64,000 nucleotides of DNA. Origin: Fulvimarina manganoxydans (GTDB lineage: Bacteria > Pseudomonadota > Alphaproteobacteria > Rhizobiales > Rhizobiaceae). This document shows, one piece after another, positions 38,228 through 46,921 of this stretch (position 1 is its first letter; each line of letters opens with the position of its first letter). A program made the position numbers and the translations under genes. The stretch is from positions 1-64,000 of the forward strand of contig NZ_FWXR01000011.1 in NCBI RefSeq assembly GCF_900176465.1, in the 5' to 3' direction. Below the pieces are notes generated by a model that ran no database searches, had not been told where the DNA came from, and saw nothing but the letters and a program-made list of their open reading frames with translations.

Positions 38228-38242
38228 TTAATGGCTCGTTAA
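38228..38242. promoter_or_regulatory. CtrA-type box upstream of the second outer-membrane protein gene
   Basis: TTAA at 38228-38231, seven bases, TTAA at 38239-38242, with a further TTAA half-site at 38215. It lies about 90 bases before the start at 38329. The first paralogue has only scattered half-sites. Confidence 0.55.
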
Positions 38243-38328
38243 TCATTCGCTGGCATCGTCCAGGCCAAGTCCCCGCAAGGGGAAATGGCAATCGACCCAA
38301 AGGCCTCGTCCAAGCGGCCGGAGTTGAG

Positions 38329-39219
38329 ATGACGATGACCCACTTTTCGATCCGTGCCGGTTCCGCGCTTGTCGCGCTTTCGGCTTCGCTCTTGAGCCTG
38401 ACGGCCACCCATGCGGCCGATCTGCCGCCGATCTACGAGACGCCGCTCTTCGAGACCGCGCCCGAACTGCAGCCCGTGGAGATCGGCACCGGCTGGTATC
38501 TGCGCGGCGACGTCGGCTATGCCTTCAAGGGCGAGAACACGGTGACCATCAACCGGCGCGCGCCGTTTTCGAGCGGATCGGAGTACGGCACGCTCGACGA
38601 GAACGTCGAAAACCAGTGGAGCGCTGGGATCGGCGCCGGCTATCGCTTCAATGACTGGTTGCGCGCCGACGCGACCGCCGAATGGCTCGCCAATGCCGAT
38701 GCGAGCCTGAACGGCCGCACGCCTTGCACGACCTATCGTTCGGTCGACTTGGGCGCCGGCCCGTTCGATCGCGCCTATGACGACGAATGCGATATCGCCG
38801 GCTCCGCCGATCTCGACGTCTACAACTATATGGCCAATGCCTATGTGGACCTCGGCACCTATGTGGGTTTCACCCCTTATGTCGGCGCAGGCCTTGGCGT
38901 CGCCAACTTCCAGACGACGGCGAAGGCCAACGAGACCTGTAACGGATCGGCCGATCCCGATGTCGGCTGCCTCGCCTCGGTCGCCAATATCAATTACGGC
39001 TCACCCACAGGGGAGACCACGGTCAATTTCGACGATTCGACCTGGCAGCTGTCCTATTCGCTGATGGCGGGCCTAGGCTACAATGTCAGCAAGAATCTCA
39101 CCCTCGATGTGGGCTATCGCTATCTGTCGGTGCCCGAATACAAGGCCTTCGGCATCAAGAACGACGATGGCTTCGACATCCATCAGATCCGGGCGGGTGT
39201 ACGCTATTCCCTCTGGTAG
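38329..39219 (+). CDS. Omp25/Omp31-like outer-membrane beta-barrel protein 2
   Basis: A 296-residue paralogue of the preceding protein. It has a signal peptide (GSALVALSASLLSLTATHAAD), then the mature barrel with GWYLRGDVGYAFKGENTVT, AGIGAGYRFNDWLRADATAEWLA, YVDLGTYVGFTPYVGAGLGVANFQ, QLSYSLMAGLGYNVSKNLTLDVGYRYLS and a C-terminal strand HQIRAGVRYSLW ending in an aromatic residue as the BAM machinery requires. Two cysteine pairs lie in extracellular-type loops. The start at 38329 follows GGAG; the 43 codons upstream in frame include the CtrA-like box and are not coding. A terminator follows. Confidence 0.9.
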   Translation: MTMTHFSIRAGSALVALSASLLSLTATHAADLPPIYETPLFETAPELQPVEIGTGWYLRGDVGYAFKGENTVTINRRAPFSSGSEYGTLDENVENQWSAGIGAGYRFNDWLRADATAEWLANADASLNGRTPCTTYRSVDLGAGPFDRAYDDECDIAGSADLDVYNYMANAYVDLGTYVGFTPYVGAGLGVANFQTTAKANETCNGSADPDVGCLASVANINYGSPTGETTVNFDDSTWQLSYSLMAGLGYNVSKNLTLDVGYRYLSVPEYKAFGIKNDDGFDIHQIRAGVRYSLW

Positions 39220-39255
39220 GCCCCGGGCGCGCTTATCCATTTTAGCTTTCCTTCG

Positions 39256-39283
39256 AACGGCGGGCCATCGGTCCGCCGTTTTC
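39256..39283 (+). terminator. Terminator after the second outer-membrane protein gene
   Basis: AACGGCGG (39256-39263) pairs with CCGCCGTT (39272-39279…39280) across a short loop with extra G-C pairs, and TTT follows. It begins 37 bases after the stop. Confidence 0.7.
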
Positions 39284-39372
39284 GCGTTTGGCAATGAGGC
39301 CCGCTTGGCTTTGAAACATCGGCGTAAGGATAAAGCGCGCTGTCATCGAAAGGTCGCTTGACGGACCTCGCG

Positions 39373-39443
39373 CAAAGGCATATCGCCATCCGTGGGACAC
39401 GCCTCCCCAACGAGGCGCGCCTATCTGAAAGGGTAGTTACAAG
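39373..39443 (+). ncRNA. Candidate serC leader RNA
   Basis: Directly before serC are two small hairpins: GCCTC/GAGGC (39401-39405 with 39412-39416) and CTATC/GGTAG (39421-39436, one G-U pair). The second contains the AAAGGG ribosome binding site of serC. Position and layout recall the alphaproteobacterial serC RNA motif, but I cannot align it here. A role in controlling translation start is inferred. Confidence 0.4.
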
Positions 39444-40619
<1,176 letters not shown>

Positions 40620-40645
40620 CCGCATGGCTTGAATGACAGGAATCC

Positions 40646-40774
40646 TCATCCTCGGGATCGTCCCGAGGATCTGAACTCGCCTGTCCTGTTACGGCATTCG
40701 ACAGATTTGAAATGTCATGCGCCGGCCGTTCTCTTCAAAGATCGGCAGATCCTTAGGGGCGAGCCCGAGGATGA
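40646..40774. repeat. MITE-like palindromic element between serC and serA
   Basis: Two related palindromic ends of 28-29 bases (40646-40673 and 40746-40774) lie in inverted orientation around about 70 unrelated bases. Each end contains CATCCTCGGG; the left end alone is a perfect ATCCTCGGGA-TCG-TCCCGAGGAT palindrome. Similar ends are common between genes in Hyphomicrobiales, as I remember. The serA frame is open through the right end, which can mislead start prediction. Confidence 0.7.
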
Positions 40775-40851
40775 CGGCCGACACGCATGATGCCCATGAC
40801 GCCGCGCTTGAGTTGCCTCGCGCGCCTCCAAAAGACATCAAAGGATATCCC

Positions 40852-42453
40852 ATGGCACCCCGCGTTCTCGTTTCCGACAAGCTCTCCGAAACTGCCGTCC
40901 AGATCTTTCGCGATCGCGGCGTCGAGGTCGATTTCCAGCCCGATCTCGGCAAGGACAAGGACAAGCTCCTCGAAGTCATCGGCCAATATGACGGCCTTGC
41001 CATCCGCTCGGCCACCAAGGTGACCGAGAAGATCATCGAGGCGGCGACCAATCTGAAAGTCATCGGCCGCGCCGGCATCGGCGTCGACAATGTCGACATT
41101 CCGGCAGCCTCCAAGAAGGGCATCATCGTGATGAACACGCCCTTCGGCAATTCCATCACGACGGCCGAACACGCCATCGCGCTGATGTTCGCCGTGGCTC
41201 GCCAGCTGCCCGCCGCCGACGCCTCGACCCAGGCCGGCAAGTGGGAGAAGAACCGCTTCATGGGCGTCGAGATCACCGGCAAGACGCTCGGCGTCATCGG
41301 CTGCGGCAATATCGGCTCGATCGTGGCGACCCGAGGTGTCGGACTGAAGATGCGCGTCGTCGCCTTCGATCCGTTCCTGTCGGCGGAGCGGGCGGCCGAA
41401 CTCGGCATCGAGAAGGTGGAACTCGACGATCTCTTCAAGCGCGCCGACTTCATCACGCTGCACACGCCGATGACCGACAAGACGCGCGGCATCATCAATG
41501 CCGAGGCGATCGCCAAGATGAAGGACGGCGTGCGCATCATCAATTGCGCGCGCGGCGGCCTCGTCGTCGAGGCCGATCTTGCGGAAGGCATCAAGTCGGG
41601 CAAGGTAGCGGGCGCCGGCGTCGACGTCTTCGAAACCGAGCCGGCCAAGGACTCCGTTCTGTTCGGCCTGGACAATGTCGTCTGCACGCCGCATCTCGGC
41701 GCTTCGACGACCGAGGCGCAGGAGAATGTCGCGCTTCAGGTCGCCGAGCAGATGTCGGATTATCTGATCCGGGGCGCCGTCACCAACGCCATCAACATGC
41801 CCTCGATCACCGCCGAGGAAGCGCCGAAGCTGACGCCCTTCGTCAAGCTCGCCGATATTCTCGGCTCCTTCGCCGGCCAGGCGACGGAGAATGCGATCAA
41901 GAAGGTCGAGATCACTTATGACGGCCATGTGGCGGGGATGAACACCCGCGCGCTGACCTCGGCCGTGCTCGCCGGGCTCATCCGCAGCCAAGTCGCCGAC
42001 GTCAACATGGTCTCGGCGCCGATCATGGTGAAGGAACGCGGCATCCAGCTGACCGAATCGCGGCGCGACAAGTCCGGCATCTTCGACGGCTACATCATGC
42101 TGTCGGTGACGACGGAGAAGCAGACGCGGTCGGTGGCCGGCACCTGCTTCTCGGACGGCAAGCCGCGCTTCATCCAGATCAAGGGTATCGGCCTGGAGGC
42201 CGAAGTCGGCGAGAACATGATCTACTGCACCAATGACGACACGCCCGGCGTCATCGGCTTCCTCGGCAACACGCTGGGCGAGGCGGGCGTCAACATCGCC
42301 AACTTCCAGCTCGGCCGCTCGGCCAAGGGGGGCGATGCCATCGCGCTGCTTTATGTGGACGGGCCGGTCTCGGACGAAATCCTCGCCAAGGTCCAGGCCT
42401 CCGACAAGATCAACACCGCGAAATATCTAAAATTCGCCGTTGCGGCCGAATAA
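40852..42453 (+). CDS. serA: D-3-phosphoglycerate dehydrogenase
   Basis: SerA oxidises 3-phosphoglycerate to 3-phosphohydroxypyruvate, the first step of serine synthesis. The 533-residue protein is the long form. It has a substrate/NAD domain with GVIGCGNIGSIVATRGVGL, NCARGGLVVEADL and the catalytic His in CTPHLGAST, then an intervening domain (residues 320-450), then a C-terminal ACT domain (TPGVIGFLGNTLGEAGVNIANFQLGRSAKGGDAIALLYVDG) that usually senses serine. The start at 40852 (MAPRVLVSDKLS) has AAAGGA upstream. The open frame continues 45 codons into the repeat element but that part is not protein-like. A strong terminator follows. Confidence 0.97.
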   Translation: MAPRVLVSDKLSETAVQIFRDRGVEVDFQPDLGKDKDKLLEVIGQYDGLAIRSATKVTEKIIEAATNLKVIGRAGIGVDNVDIPAASKKGIIVMNTPFGNSITTAEHAIALMFAVARQLPAADASTQAGKWEKNRFMGVEITGKTLGVIGCGNIGSIVATRGVGLKMRVVAFDPFLSAERAAELGIEKVELDDLFKRADFITLHTPMTDKTRGIINAEAIAKMKDGVRIINCARGGLVVEADLAEGIKSGKVAGAGVDVFETEPAKDSVLFGLDNVVCTPHLGASTTEAQENVALQVAEQMSDYLIRGAVTNAINMPSITAEEAPKLTPFVKLADILGSFAGQATENAIKKVEITYDGHVAGMNTRALTSAVLAGLIRSQVADVNMVSAPIMVKERGIQLTESRRDKSGIFDGYIMLSVTTEKQTRSVAGTCFSDGKPRFIQIKGIGLEAEVGENMIYCTNDDTPGVIGFLGNTLGEAGVNIANFQLGRSAKGGDAIALLYVDGPVSDEILAKVQASDKINTAKYLKFAVAAE

Positions 42454-42489
42454 GGCCTTTTTAGACCCAGAGCCTCCCAAGGCCAATCG

Positions 42490-42528
42490 AAACGCCGGTG
42501 TGGACCAAGGTCCGCGCCGGCGTTTTTT
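42490..42528 (+). terminator. Rho-independent terminator after serA
   Basis: AACGCCGGTGTGGACC pairs over 16 positions with 42509-42524, including two G-U pairs, with an AA loop, and is followed by TTTT. It is one of the strongest terminators in the window. Confidence 0.85.
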
Positions 42529-42747
42529 GTATGGTTGTCCAAGTGACTGTTCGCGGAAACCGCCGGGAATGGTCTCGATCTTAGAAAAACGCTGGCGACG
42601 TGTTGGCTCGGAGAACTCGACGTCCGGTCAGCTCGGATAGGGGACGTTCCAGATTGGCTCCTTCGGCCTTTTCCAGCCAGGGAACCATCATGACGCCCCG
42701 ACCGGTTAACCCAGAGATGCGCCATCAACCGAGAGGAGGCCGCCCCA

Positions 42748-43275
42748 TTGTCCGTCGAACCGATCCGCCTGCCTGCGACCGCAACGATCCCGAATAGCGA
42801 CTGGCCGCTTCTCCTCGTAAAGGGGGCGATCACCCAAGAGGCGGCTCGTTCGGCGGCTGTCGAGCAGCGGTTTCAGGATCACGGCTGGCAGGGAACCTGG
42901 ACCTATACGGTCTACGACTATTGGCACTACCATGTGGAAGGCCATGAAGTGTTGGCCTGCGTCAGCGGGACCGGGAAGGTCGGCTTCGGCGGGGAGCCGG
43001 AAGAAGGTGGGCGCGTTCTCGATCTCGAAGTGGGCGATGTGGTCATTCTCCCCGCAGGGGTCGGCCATAAGCGCTTCGAGGCGAGCTCGGATTTCGCGGT
43101 GGCCGGCGCCTATCCGCCGGGCCAGACCGGTGCGATCACCCGGGCCGGTTCGATGGATCTGGACGAGGCGCGCCGTCGGATCGCTGCGCTGTCGCGCCCG
43201 GCGAGCGATCCCATCGACGGGGCCGAGCCAGGCGTCCTCGCCCATTGGGCGGACGAGCACCCTGAGCGTGCGTGA
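42748..43275 (+). CDS. Cupin-domain protein (YjlB-like)
   Basis: A 175-residue protein with one cupin beta-barrel, roughly residues 60-130. The first motif is YWHYHVEGHEVLACVSGTGKVGFGG, with a His pair and Glu that could bind a metal, and the second is LEVGDVVILPAGVGHKRFEAS with the final His. The overall layout is that of the YjlB group of unknown function. The start is TTG at 42748, chosen because GAGAGGAGG lies eight bases upstream and no ATG fits. It is monocistronic, between the serA terminator and a terminator at 43349. Metal binding and any catalysis are inferred from the motifs only. Confidence 0.85.
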   Translation: MSVEPIRLPATATIPNSDWPLLLVKGAITQEAARSAAVEQRFQDHGWQGTWTYTVYDYWHYHVEGHEVLACVSGTGKVGFGGEPEEGGRVLDLEVGDVVILPAGVGHKRFEASSDFAVAGAYPPGQTGAITRAGSMDLDEARRRIAALSRPASDPIDGAEPGVLAHWADEHPERA

Positions 43276-43348
43276 GTTTCGGCATCTAGCGCTACCGTTG
43301 AAGGTATATCTGTTATCAGAACAGGTGATTTTAGGACGAGACCTTACG

Positions 43349-43376
43349 AGGCGCCGTTATCTCGGCGCCTTTCGTT
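43349..43376 (+). terminator. Terminator after the cupin gene
   Basis: AGGCGCCG (43349-43356) and CGGCGCCT (43363-43370) form an eight-base stem with a TTATCT loop, followed by TTCGTTT. Beyond it, 43377-43825 shows no gene that I can support. Confidence 0.7.
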
Positions 43377-43825
43377 TCCAATTCTTGGAAGGAGCCATAG
43401 GCGCGCCGAGCGATGGTGACACTTATTCTTGCGGCATATCCCATTTGGGGTATGCAAATTTGGTTGACGTATGATGAAAATCGTCTTGCAGGGCTGCCGG
43501 TCAGGAACCGGGATCGCAGCTCTTCGACGGTCGCCTTTGCGCTGCTCCCAACGGCGCAGAGGCGCCCGTCGACTGGGGCGCTCGCCGAATAATTGGGTCC
43601 GAGACTATCCCAACGCTCTTTGCCTGCGCGCTGGCGCATCATGCACCGGGTCGCTGATGCTCTTGAGCCTCTGACCCTCGGCATGGTCGCTGTTGGGAGG
43701 CCTTGGGACTCGCCCGGCGCGAGTTCTGGCCGGCAAGGCGGAGGCGGAAACGAAAGGAATGCGAGCCGATGGAAGGCGGATGGTGGTCTTCCGCCCGTTT
43801 CGGCTCCTGTTCAAAGACTGTTGAG

Positions 43826-43972
43826 ATGGGGAATGGCAGGATGCAGGACGACACGGAGCCCGACAGCAAGATTTTCATACTGACCTGGATGGCCATCGCG
43901 GTGCTTCTGGCTCTGTTCTGGTATGGCGCTGGACGCACGCTCTATTCGGCGATCGAGCCTGCTTTTTACTGA
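43826..43972 (+). CDS. Possible small single-span membrane protein
   Basis: A 48-codon frame (or 43 codons from the ATG at 43841) encoding a short acidic N-terminus, one hydrophobic helix (IFILTWMAIAVLLALFWYG) and a short tail. The helix and its flanking charges look like a real membrane span, and small proteins of this kind are often missed. The ribosome binding site is weak at either start. It lies just upstream of the convergent fructosamine kinase gene. I do not recognise a family. Confidence 0.4.
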   Translation: MGNGRMQDDTEPDSKIFILTWMAIAVLLALFWYGAGRTLYSAIEPAFY

Positions 43973-44043
43973 CGCTGTTGCCTTCGGCCGCTCACGAGCG
44001 TCCGACAAAGCGCCCTCGCTCGATCGAAGGCAAAGCCACCTGG

Positions 44044-44850
44044 TCAGACACCGAGCATGGCCAGAAGGCGCTCCACGAGCCTTCGATAGCCGCTCCCGAA
44101 GAGCCGCAGATGAACGAGGGCGGGCCAGAGCGTATAGATCGTCTGCCGTTCCTCGAAGCCGGGCGCCAGCGACCCATAGGCCTCGGTGAAGGCGGGGCCG
44201 GGCGAGGCGAAGAGATGGAGCATGGCGAGATCGACTTCTCTATCGCCGTAATAGGATGCCGGGTCGATCAGCCCCGTGACGCAGCCCTTCGAAACGAGAA
44301 TATTGCCCGACCAGCAATCCCCGTGAAGGAGCGAGGCATATGGGGTCTTCGGCAGTCTGTCCGTAAGATCTGAGCAGAGCCCTTCGATGCGCCGCGCGAG
44401 ATCTTCGGGGATATGGGCCGCATGGACCATGAGCCTGCGCTCGGCAAAGAAGCTCGGCCAGTCGGCCGCCGGTCGGTTGTCGATGGCAACGGGACCAAAG
44501 GCATAGGGCTCCGGCCAGCCATAGTCCGGTCCCTCATCAGCATGGAGCGTCTTCAGCGCGGTGCCGAGGCTGCCCCAGGCCCTCTGCAGGCTGTCGTCTG
44601 AGGCGATCCATTCGATGGCGAGAGCATCGTCGTCGACCGCGAGAACCGCTGGGGCCGGAGCGCCGGTCTTGGCGATCACCTCCAGCATCGAGGCCTCCGT
44701 GCGAGGCGCCGGGCCGCCTTTGAGAACCGCCTTGCGGCCATCCTCCATCGTGACCAGCAAAAGGGCCGATAGATCGCCGCCGGAAAGGGATTTTGACGCA
44801 GTAATCCGTCCGCCGAGAAGCCGCTCGCCTGCGGCTGCGAGCTTGGTCAA
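44044..44850 (-). CDS. Fructosamine/ribulosamine kinase family protein
   Basis: A 268-residue protein-kinase-fold enzyme of the fructosamine-3-kinase (FN3K) family, which phosphorylates sugars bound to protein lysines so that the adduct falls off. Motifs seen are GGDLSALLLVTMEDGRKAVLKGG (ATP-binding Lys), the SLLHGDCWSGNILV catalytic loop with Asp and Asn, and GLIDPASYYGDREVDLAMLHLF with the metal-binding Asp. Translation starts at TTG 44850, which overlaps the stop of the phosphatase gene (TTGA). Bacterial family members act mostly on ribulosamines and erythrulosamines. Coupling to a low-molecular-weight phosphatase supports a joint protein-repair role. Confidence 0.9.
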   Translation of the reverse strand: MTKLAAAGERLLGGRITASKSLSGGDLSALLLVTMEDGRKAVLKGGPAPRTEASMLEVIAKTGAPAPAVLAVDDDALAIEWIASDDSLQRAWGSLGTALKTLHADEGPDYGWPEPYAFGPVAIDNRPAADWPSFFAERRLMVHAAHIPEDLARRIEGLCSDLTDRLPKTPYASLLHGDCWSGNILVSKGCVTGLIDPASYYGDREVDLAMLHLFASPGPAFTEAYGSLAPGFEERQTIYTLWPALVHLRLFGSGYRRLVERLLAMLGV

Positions 44851-45338
44851 TCGGCTGGCTCCCTCGTATTGCTTGCGATCAGCCGCACCATAAGGGCCTT
44901 CGCCCCGGCGCTGACGTCGCTCCAGGTCGTCTCGAACCCGTCGGCATTGCCATAATAGGGATCGGCAACGGGCTCGCCGACGCGCCCCGTCACATGGTCG
45001 AGCAGCAGCGAGAGGCTCGCCGTCGCATCGTCTGGCCGCAGTCGCTTAAGAATGTGCAGATTTTCGTGGTCGAGGGCGATGACATGATCGAAGCGGCGAA
45101 AATCGGCCTCGCTCACCTGCCGCGCCTTCAAATGGGAAATGTCGGCGCCATGACGCAAGGCGACCGCCTGGGCCCGCCGGTCGGGCGCCGCGCCGATATG
45201 ATAGTCGCCCGTTCCCGCCGAATCGATCTCGACCTTGACGCTCAGCCGCTCGGCTTCGAGACGTAGCGCGGCTTCCGCAAGCGGCGAGCGGCAGATATTG
45301 CCGAGGCAGACGAACAGCACCGCCGGCGGTCGGGACAT
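44847..45338 (-). CDS. Low-molecular-weight phosphotyrosine phosphatase family protein
   Basis: A 163-residue phosphatase of the LMW-PTP family. The P-loop CLGNICRS with the nucleophilic Cys and Arg lies near the N-terminus (VLFVCLGNICRSPLAEAAL), and the general-acid Asp is in VADPYYGNADGFE. The first family Asp-Ser region (EIDSAGTGDYHIGAAPDRRAQAVALRHG) is also present. The start at 45338 (MSRPPAVLFVC) is preferred, as the 36 codons upstream are Arg-rich and unlike the family. It precedes the fructosamine kinase in a coupled pair, so its substrate may be a sugar phosphate or protein-bound sugar phosphate rather than phosphotyrosine. Confidence 0.9.
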   Translation of the reverse strand: MSRPPAVLFVCLGNICRSPLAEAALRLEAERLSVKVEIDSAGTGDYHIGAAPDRRAQAVALRHGADISHLKARQVSEADFRRFDHVIALDHENLHILKRLRPDDATASLSLLLDHVTGRVGEPVADPYYGNADGFETTWSDVSAGAKALMVRLIASNTREPAD

Positions 45339-45523
45339 GGCTCTCTCCATCGCTGGCCCCATCGGATGGCGTTTCATCCTTTCACGCCTTCCCATCCAGA
45401 GCAAAAGGCGGCGGGGCGATCGCAACCCTCGCAGCGCCCCGCCCAAGCCACCATGCGACCTTTTGCGCCTTCATCTCGCCGGCCTGGAGCCGTATCCGGC
45501 GGCGGATTTGAAAAGGAGGACCC

Positions 45524-45826
45524 ATGCCGTCGACCCGTTTCCCGATCCGCAGTCTCGTTGCCCTGTCCATTATGTCGGCGCTTGCCGGTTGCGCGTCCGA
45601 GCCGACCTTCGGCGAGAGGCTTGTGGCCGAAGGTCAATCACGTGCCGAGATGGGCGCGCAGGCGGTTCAGGCGGAGAAGGACATCGAACGCGGTCGCCGG
45701 CTGATCGAGGAGGGCCGGTCGCAAGAACGCGATGCCCGCGCCAAGCTCGACGAAGGCCAGCGCCTCGTCGATCGGGGCAATGATCGGTTGAACGAGATCA
45801 GGAACGCCGTCTCGCAGCGGCGCTGA
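45524..45826 (+). CDS. Small coiled-coil lipoprotein
   Basis: A 100-residue protein with a short signal peptide and the lipobox LAGC (IRSLVALSIMSALAGC), so the mature protein is acylated at Cys22 or so. The remaining 75 residues are strongly charged and helical (RAEMGAQAVQAEKDIERGRRLIEEGRSQERDARAKLDEGQRL in pattern), with heptad-like spacing, and resemble small Lpp-like or spacer lipoproteins, although no family is recognised. AAAAGGAGG lies just upstream of the ATG. It is the first of three small lipoprotein genes in 1.4 kb. Confidence 0.8.
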   Translation: MPSTRFPIRSLVALSIMSALAGCASEPTFGERLVAEGQSRAEMGAQAVQAEKDIERGRRLIEEGRSQERDARAKLDEGQRLVDRGNDRLNEIRNAVSQRR

Positions 45827-46037
45827 GCTCGCCGGTCGGCGCGTGCCGCATCCGAGTCTTTCCCGCGGGGAGCATGATCAAAAGCTCACAGCGTCCGATC
45901 GATGGTCCCGTCGAACGGACGCAAAATGTGTCGTCCCTGACAATTCTTGGGCTGTCCGGGGGACCGCACCCATTGCTCGCCGGACTGCAAGCTCTATCCT
46001 TGCCCCTATGGGACACCTTACGGAGAGGACCGTGACA

Positions 46038-46319
46038 ATGAAAAAGCTGTTCATGCTCACCGCCTTGACAATGACCGTCGCGGCTGCCGGCTGCACCACC
46101 GAAGACCGCTACACCGCTGGCGGTGCCGCCCTCGGCGGCCTTGGCGGCGCGGCCATCGGTGCCGGCGTCAGCGGCAATGCCGAGGGCGCGCTGATCGGCG
46201 GTGCGCTCGGCGCAGGCGCTGGCGCGGTCGCCGGCAATGTCGTCGGCCGCAGCCAGGAGCGCGAGGGCTATTGCCGCTATTCGGACGGCAATATCTATCG
46301 CTGCCCGGCTGGCTATTGA
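46038..46319 (+). CDS. Glycine-zipper lipoprotein
   Basis: A 93-residue protein with a lipoprotein signal (KLFMLTALTMTVAAAGC) and a glycine-zipper segment (GGAALGGLGGAAIGAGVSGNAEGALIGGALGAGAGAVAGNVVG in pattern, residues 28-70), ending in a short Cys-containing tail YCRYSDGNIYRCPAGY. Such 17 kDa-antigen or YMGG-like glycine-zipper proteins are common envelope lipoproteins whose hairpin may associate with the outer membrane. GAGAGGA lies nine bases before the ATG. A perfect terminator follows after 25 bases, so the gene is transcribed alone or with the previous lipoprotein gene. Confidence 0.85.
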   Translation: MKKLFMLTALTMTVAAAGCTTEDRYTAGGAALGGLGGAAIGAGVSGNAEGALIGGALGAGAGAVAGNVVGRSQEREGYCRYSDGNIYRCPAGY

Positions 46320-46344
46320 CCGGTTCGTCGCTTTGACGACTATG

Positions 46345-46370
46345 GGCCGCCGGGCGACCGGCGGCCTTTT
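46345..46370 (+). terminator. Rho-independent terminator after the glycine-zipper gene
   Basis: GGCCGCCGG (46345-46353) and CCGGCGGCC (46358-46366) form a perfect nine-base stem capped by a GCGA tetraloop and followed by TTTTCTTTT. Confidence 0.9.
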
Positions 46371-46507
46371 CTTTTATGAGCGGGGGACCTTAGTCGCCGC
46401 CTCTTTGCTCGTCTCGCACGCAATAGAAGACGGGGAAAGCGGTTCGGGCGACCGAGATCGAGGGCGCGAGGCGCTAGGCGATGACAGGACCGAGGGAGGG
46501 ACGAGAC

Positions 46508-46864
46508 ATGCCTTTTGCGAAGTCGGTGAGACGATTGTCGGTCGAATGCTCTGGGTCGGACCGGCGGGCTGCACGCTCGGCTGTGCTGCGTCGTCGGAGC
46601 ATGACGGCGGTTCTGCTCGGCGGTCTCGCCTTCGTCGCCGGCGGCTGCACCGGGCCGGAGGGCTCTCCCGTCCTCGGCGCTGTCTTCGGCCTTGAGGACG
46701 CGTCGACGAAATCCTTTCGCATGGGCCGTATTCCTGTGCCCACCGTGCGCCCGGGCGACGATCTCATCGGCCAGGCTGCCAATTCCCCTGGCGAATGTAT
46801 CTGGCGCAGAGCCGGCTCCTCCCGCCGCTTCCAGGCCGCATGCCCGGATGGCTACGAGCCGTGA
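46508..46864 (+). CDS. Putative small lipoprotein of unknown function
   Basis: A 118-residue protein with a long basic N-terminus, a hydrophobic stretch and a lipobox-like VAGGC (SMTAVLLGGLAFVAGGC), then a short globular part with two more cysteines (GECIWRRAG and QAACPDGYEP). The Cys-rich tail resembles that of the neighbouring glycine-zipper protein (CPAGY against CPDGY), so the two may share a partner. The start at 46508 has GGAGGG seven bases upstream; an ATG nine codons earlier is possible. An internal Met just before the hydrophobic segment would give a more normal signal peptide. No family is recognised. Confidence 0.65.
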   Translation: MPFAKSVRRLSVECSGSDRRAARSAVLRRRSMTAVLLGGLAFVAGGCTGPEGSPVLGAVFGLEDASTKSFRMGRIPVPTVRPGDDLIGQAANSPGECIWRRAGSSRRFQAACPDGYEP

Positions 46865-46921
46865 TGGGCACATCTCGGTGCGCAAGGATTTCGTGAGCGG
46901 TCACAAACGCCGCCCATCACG

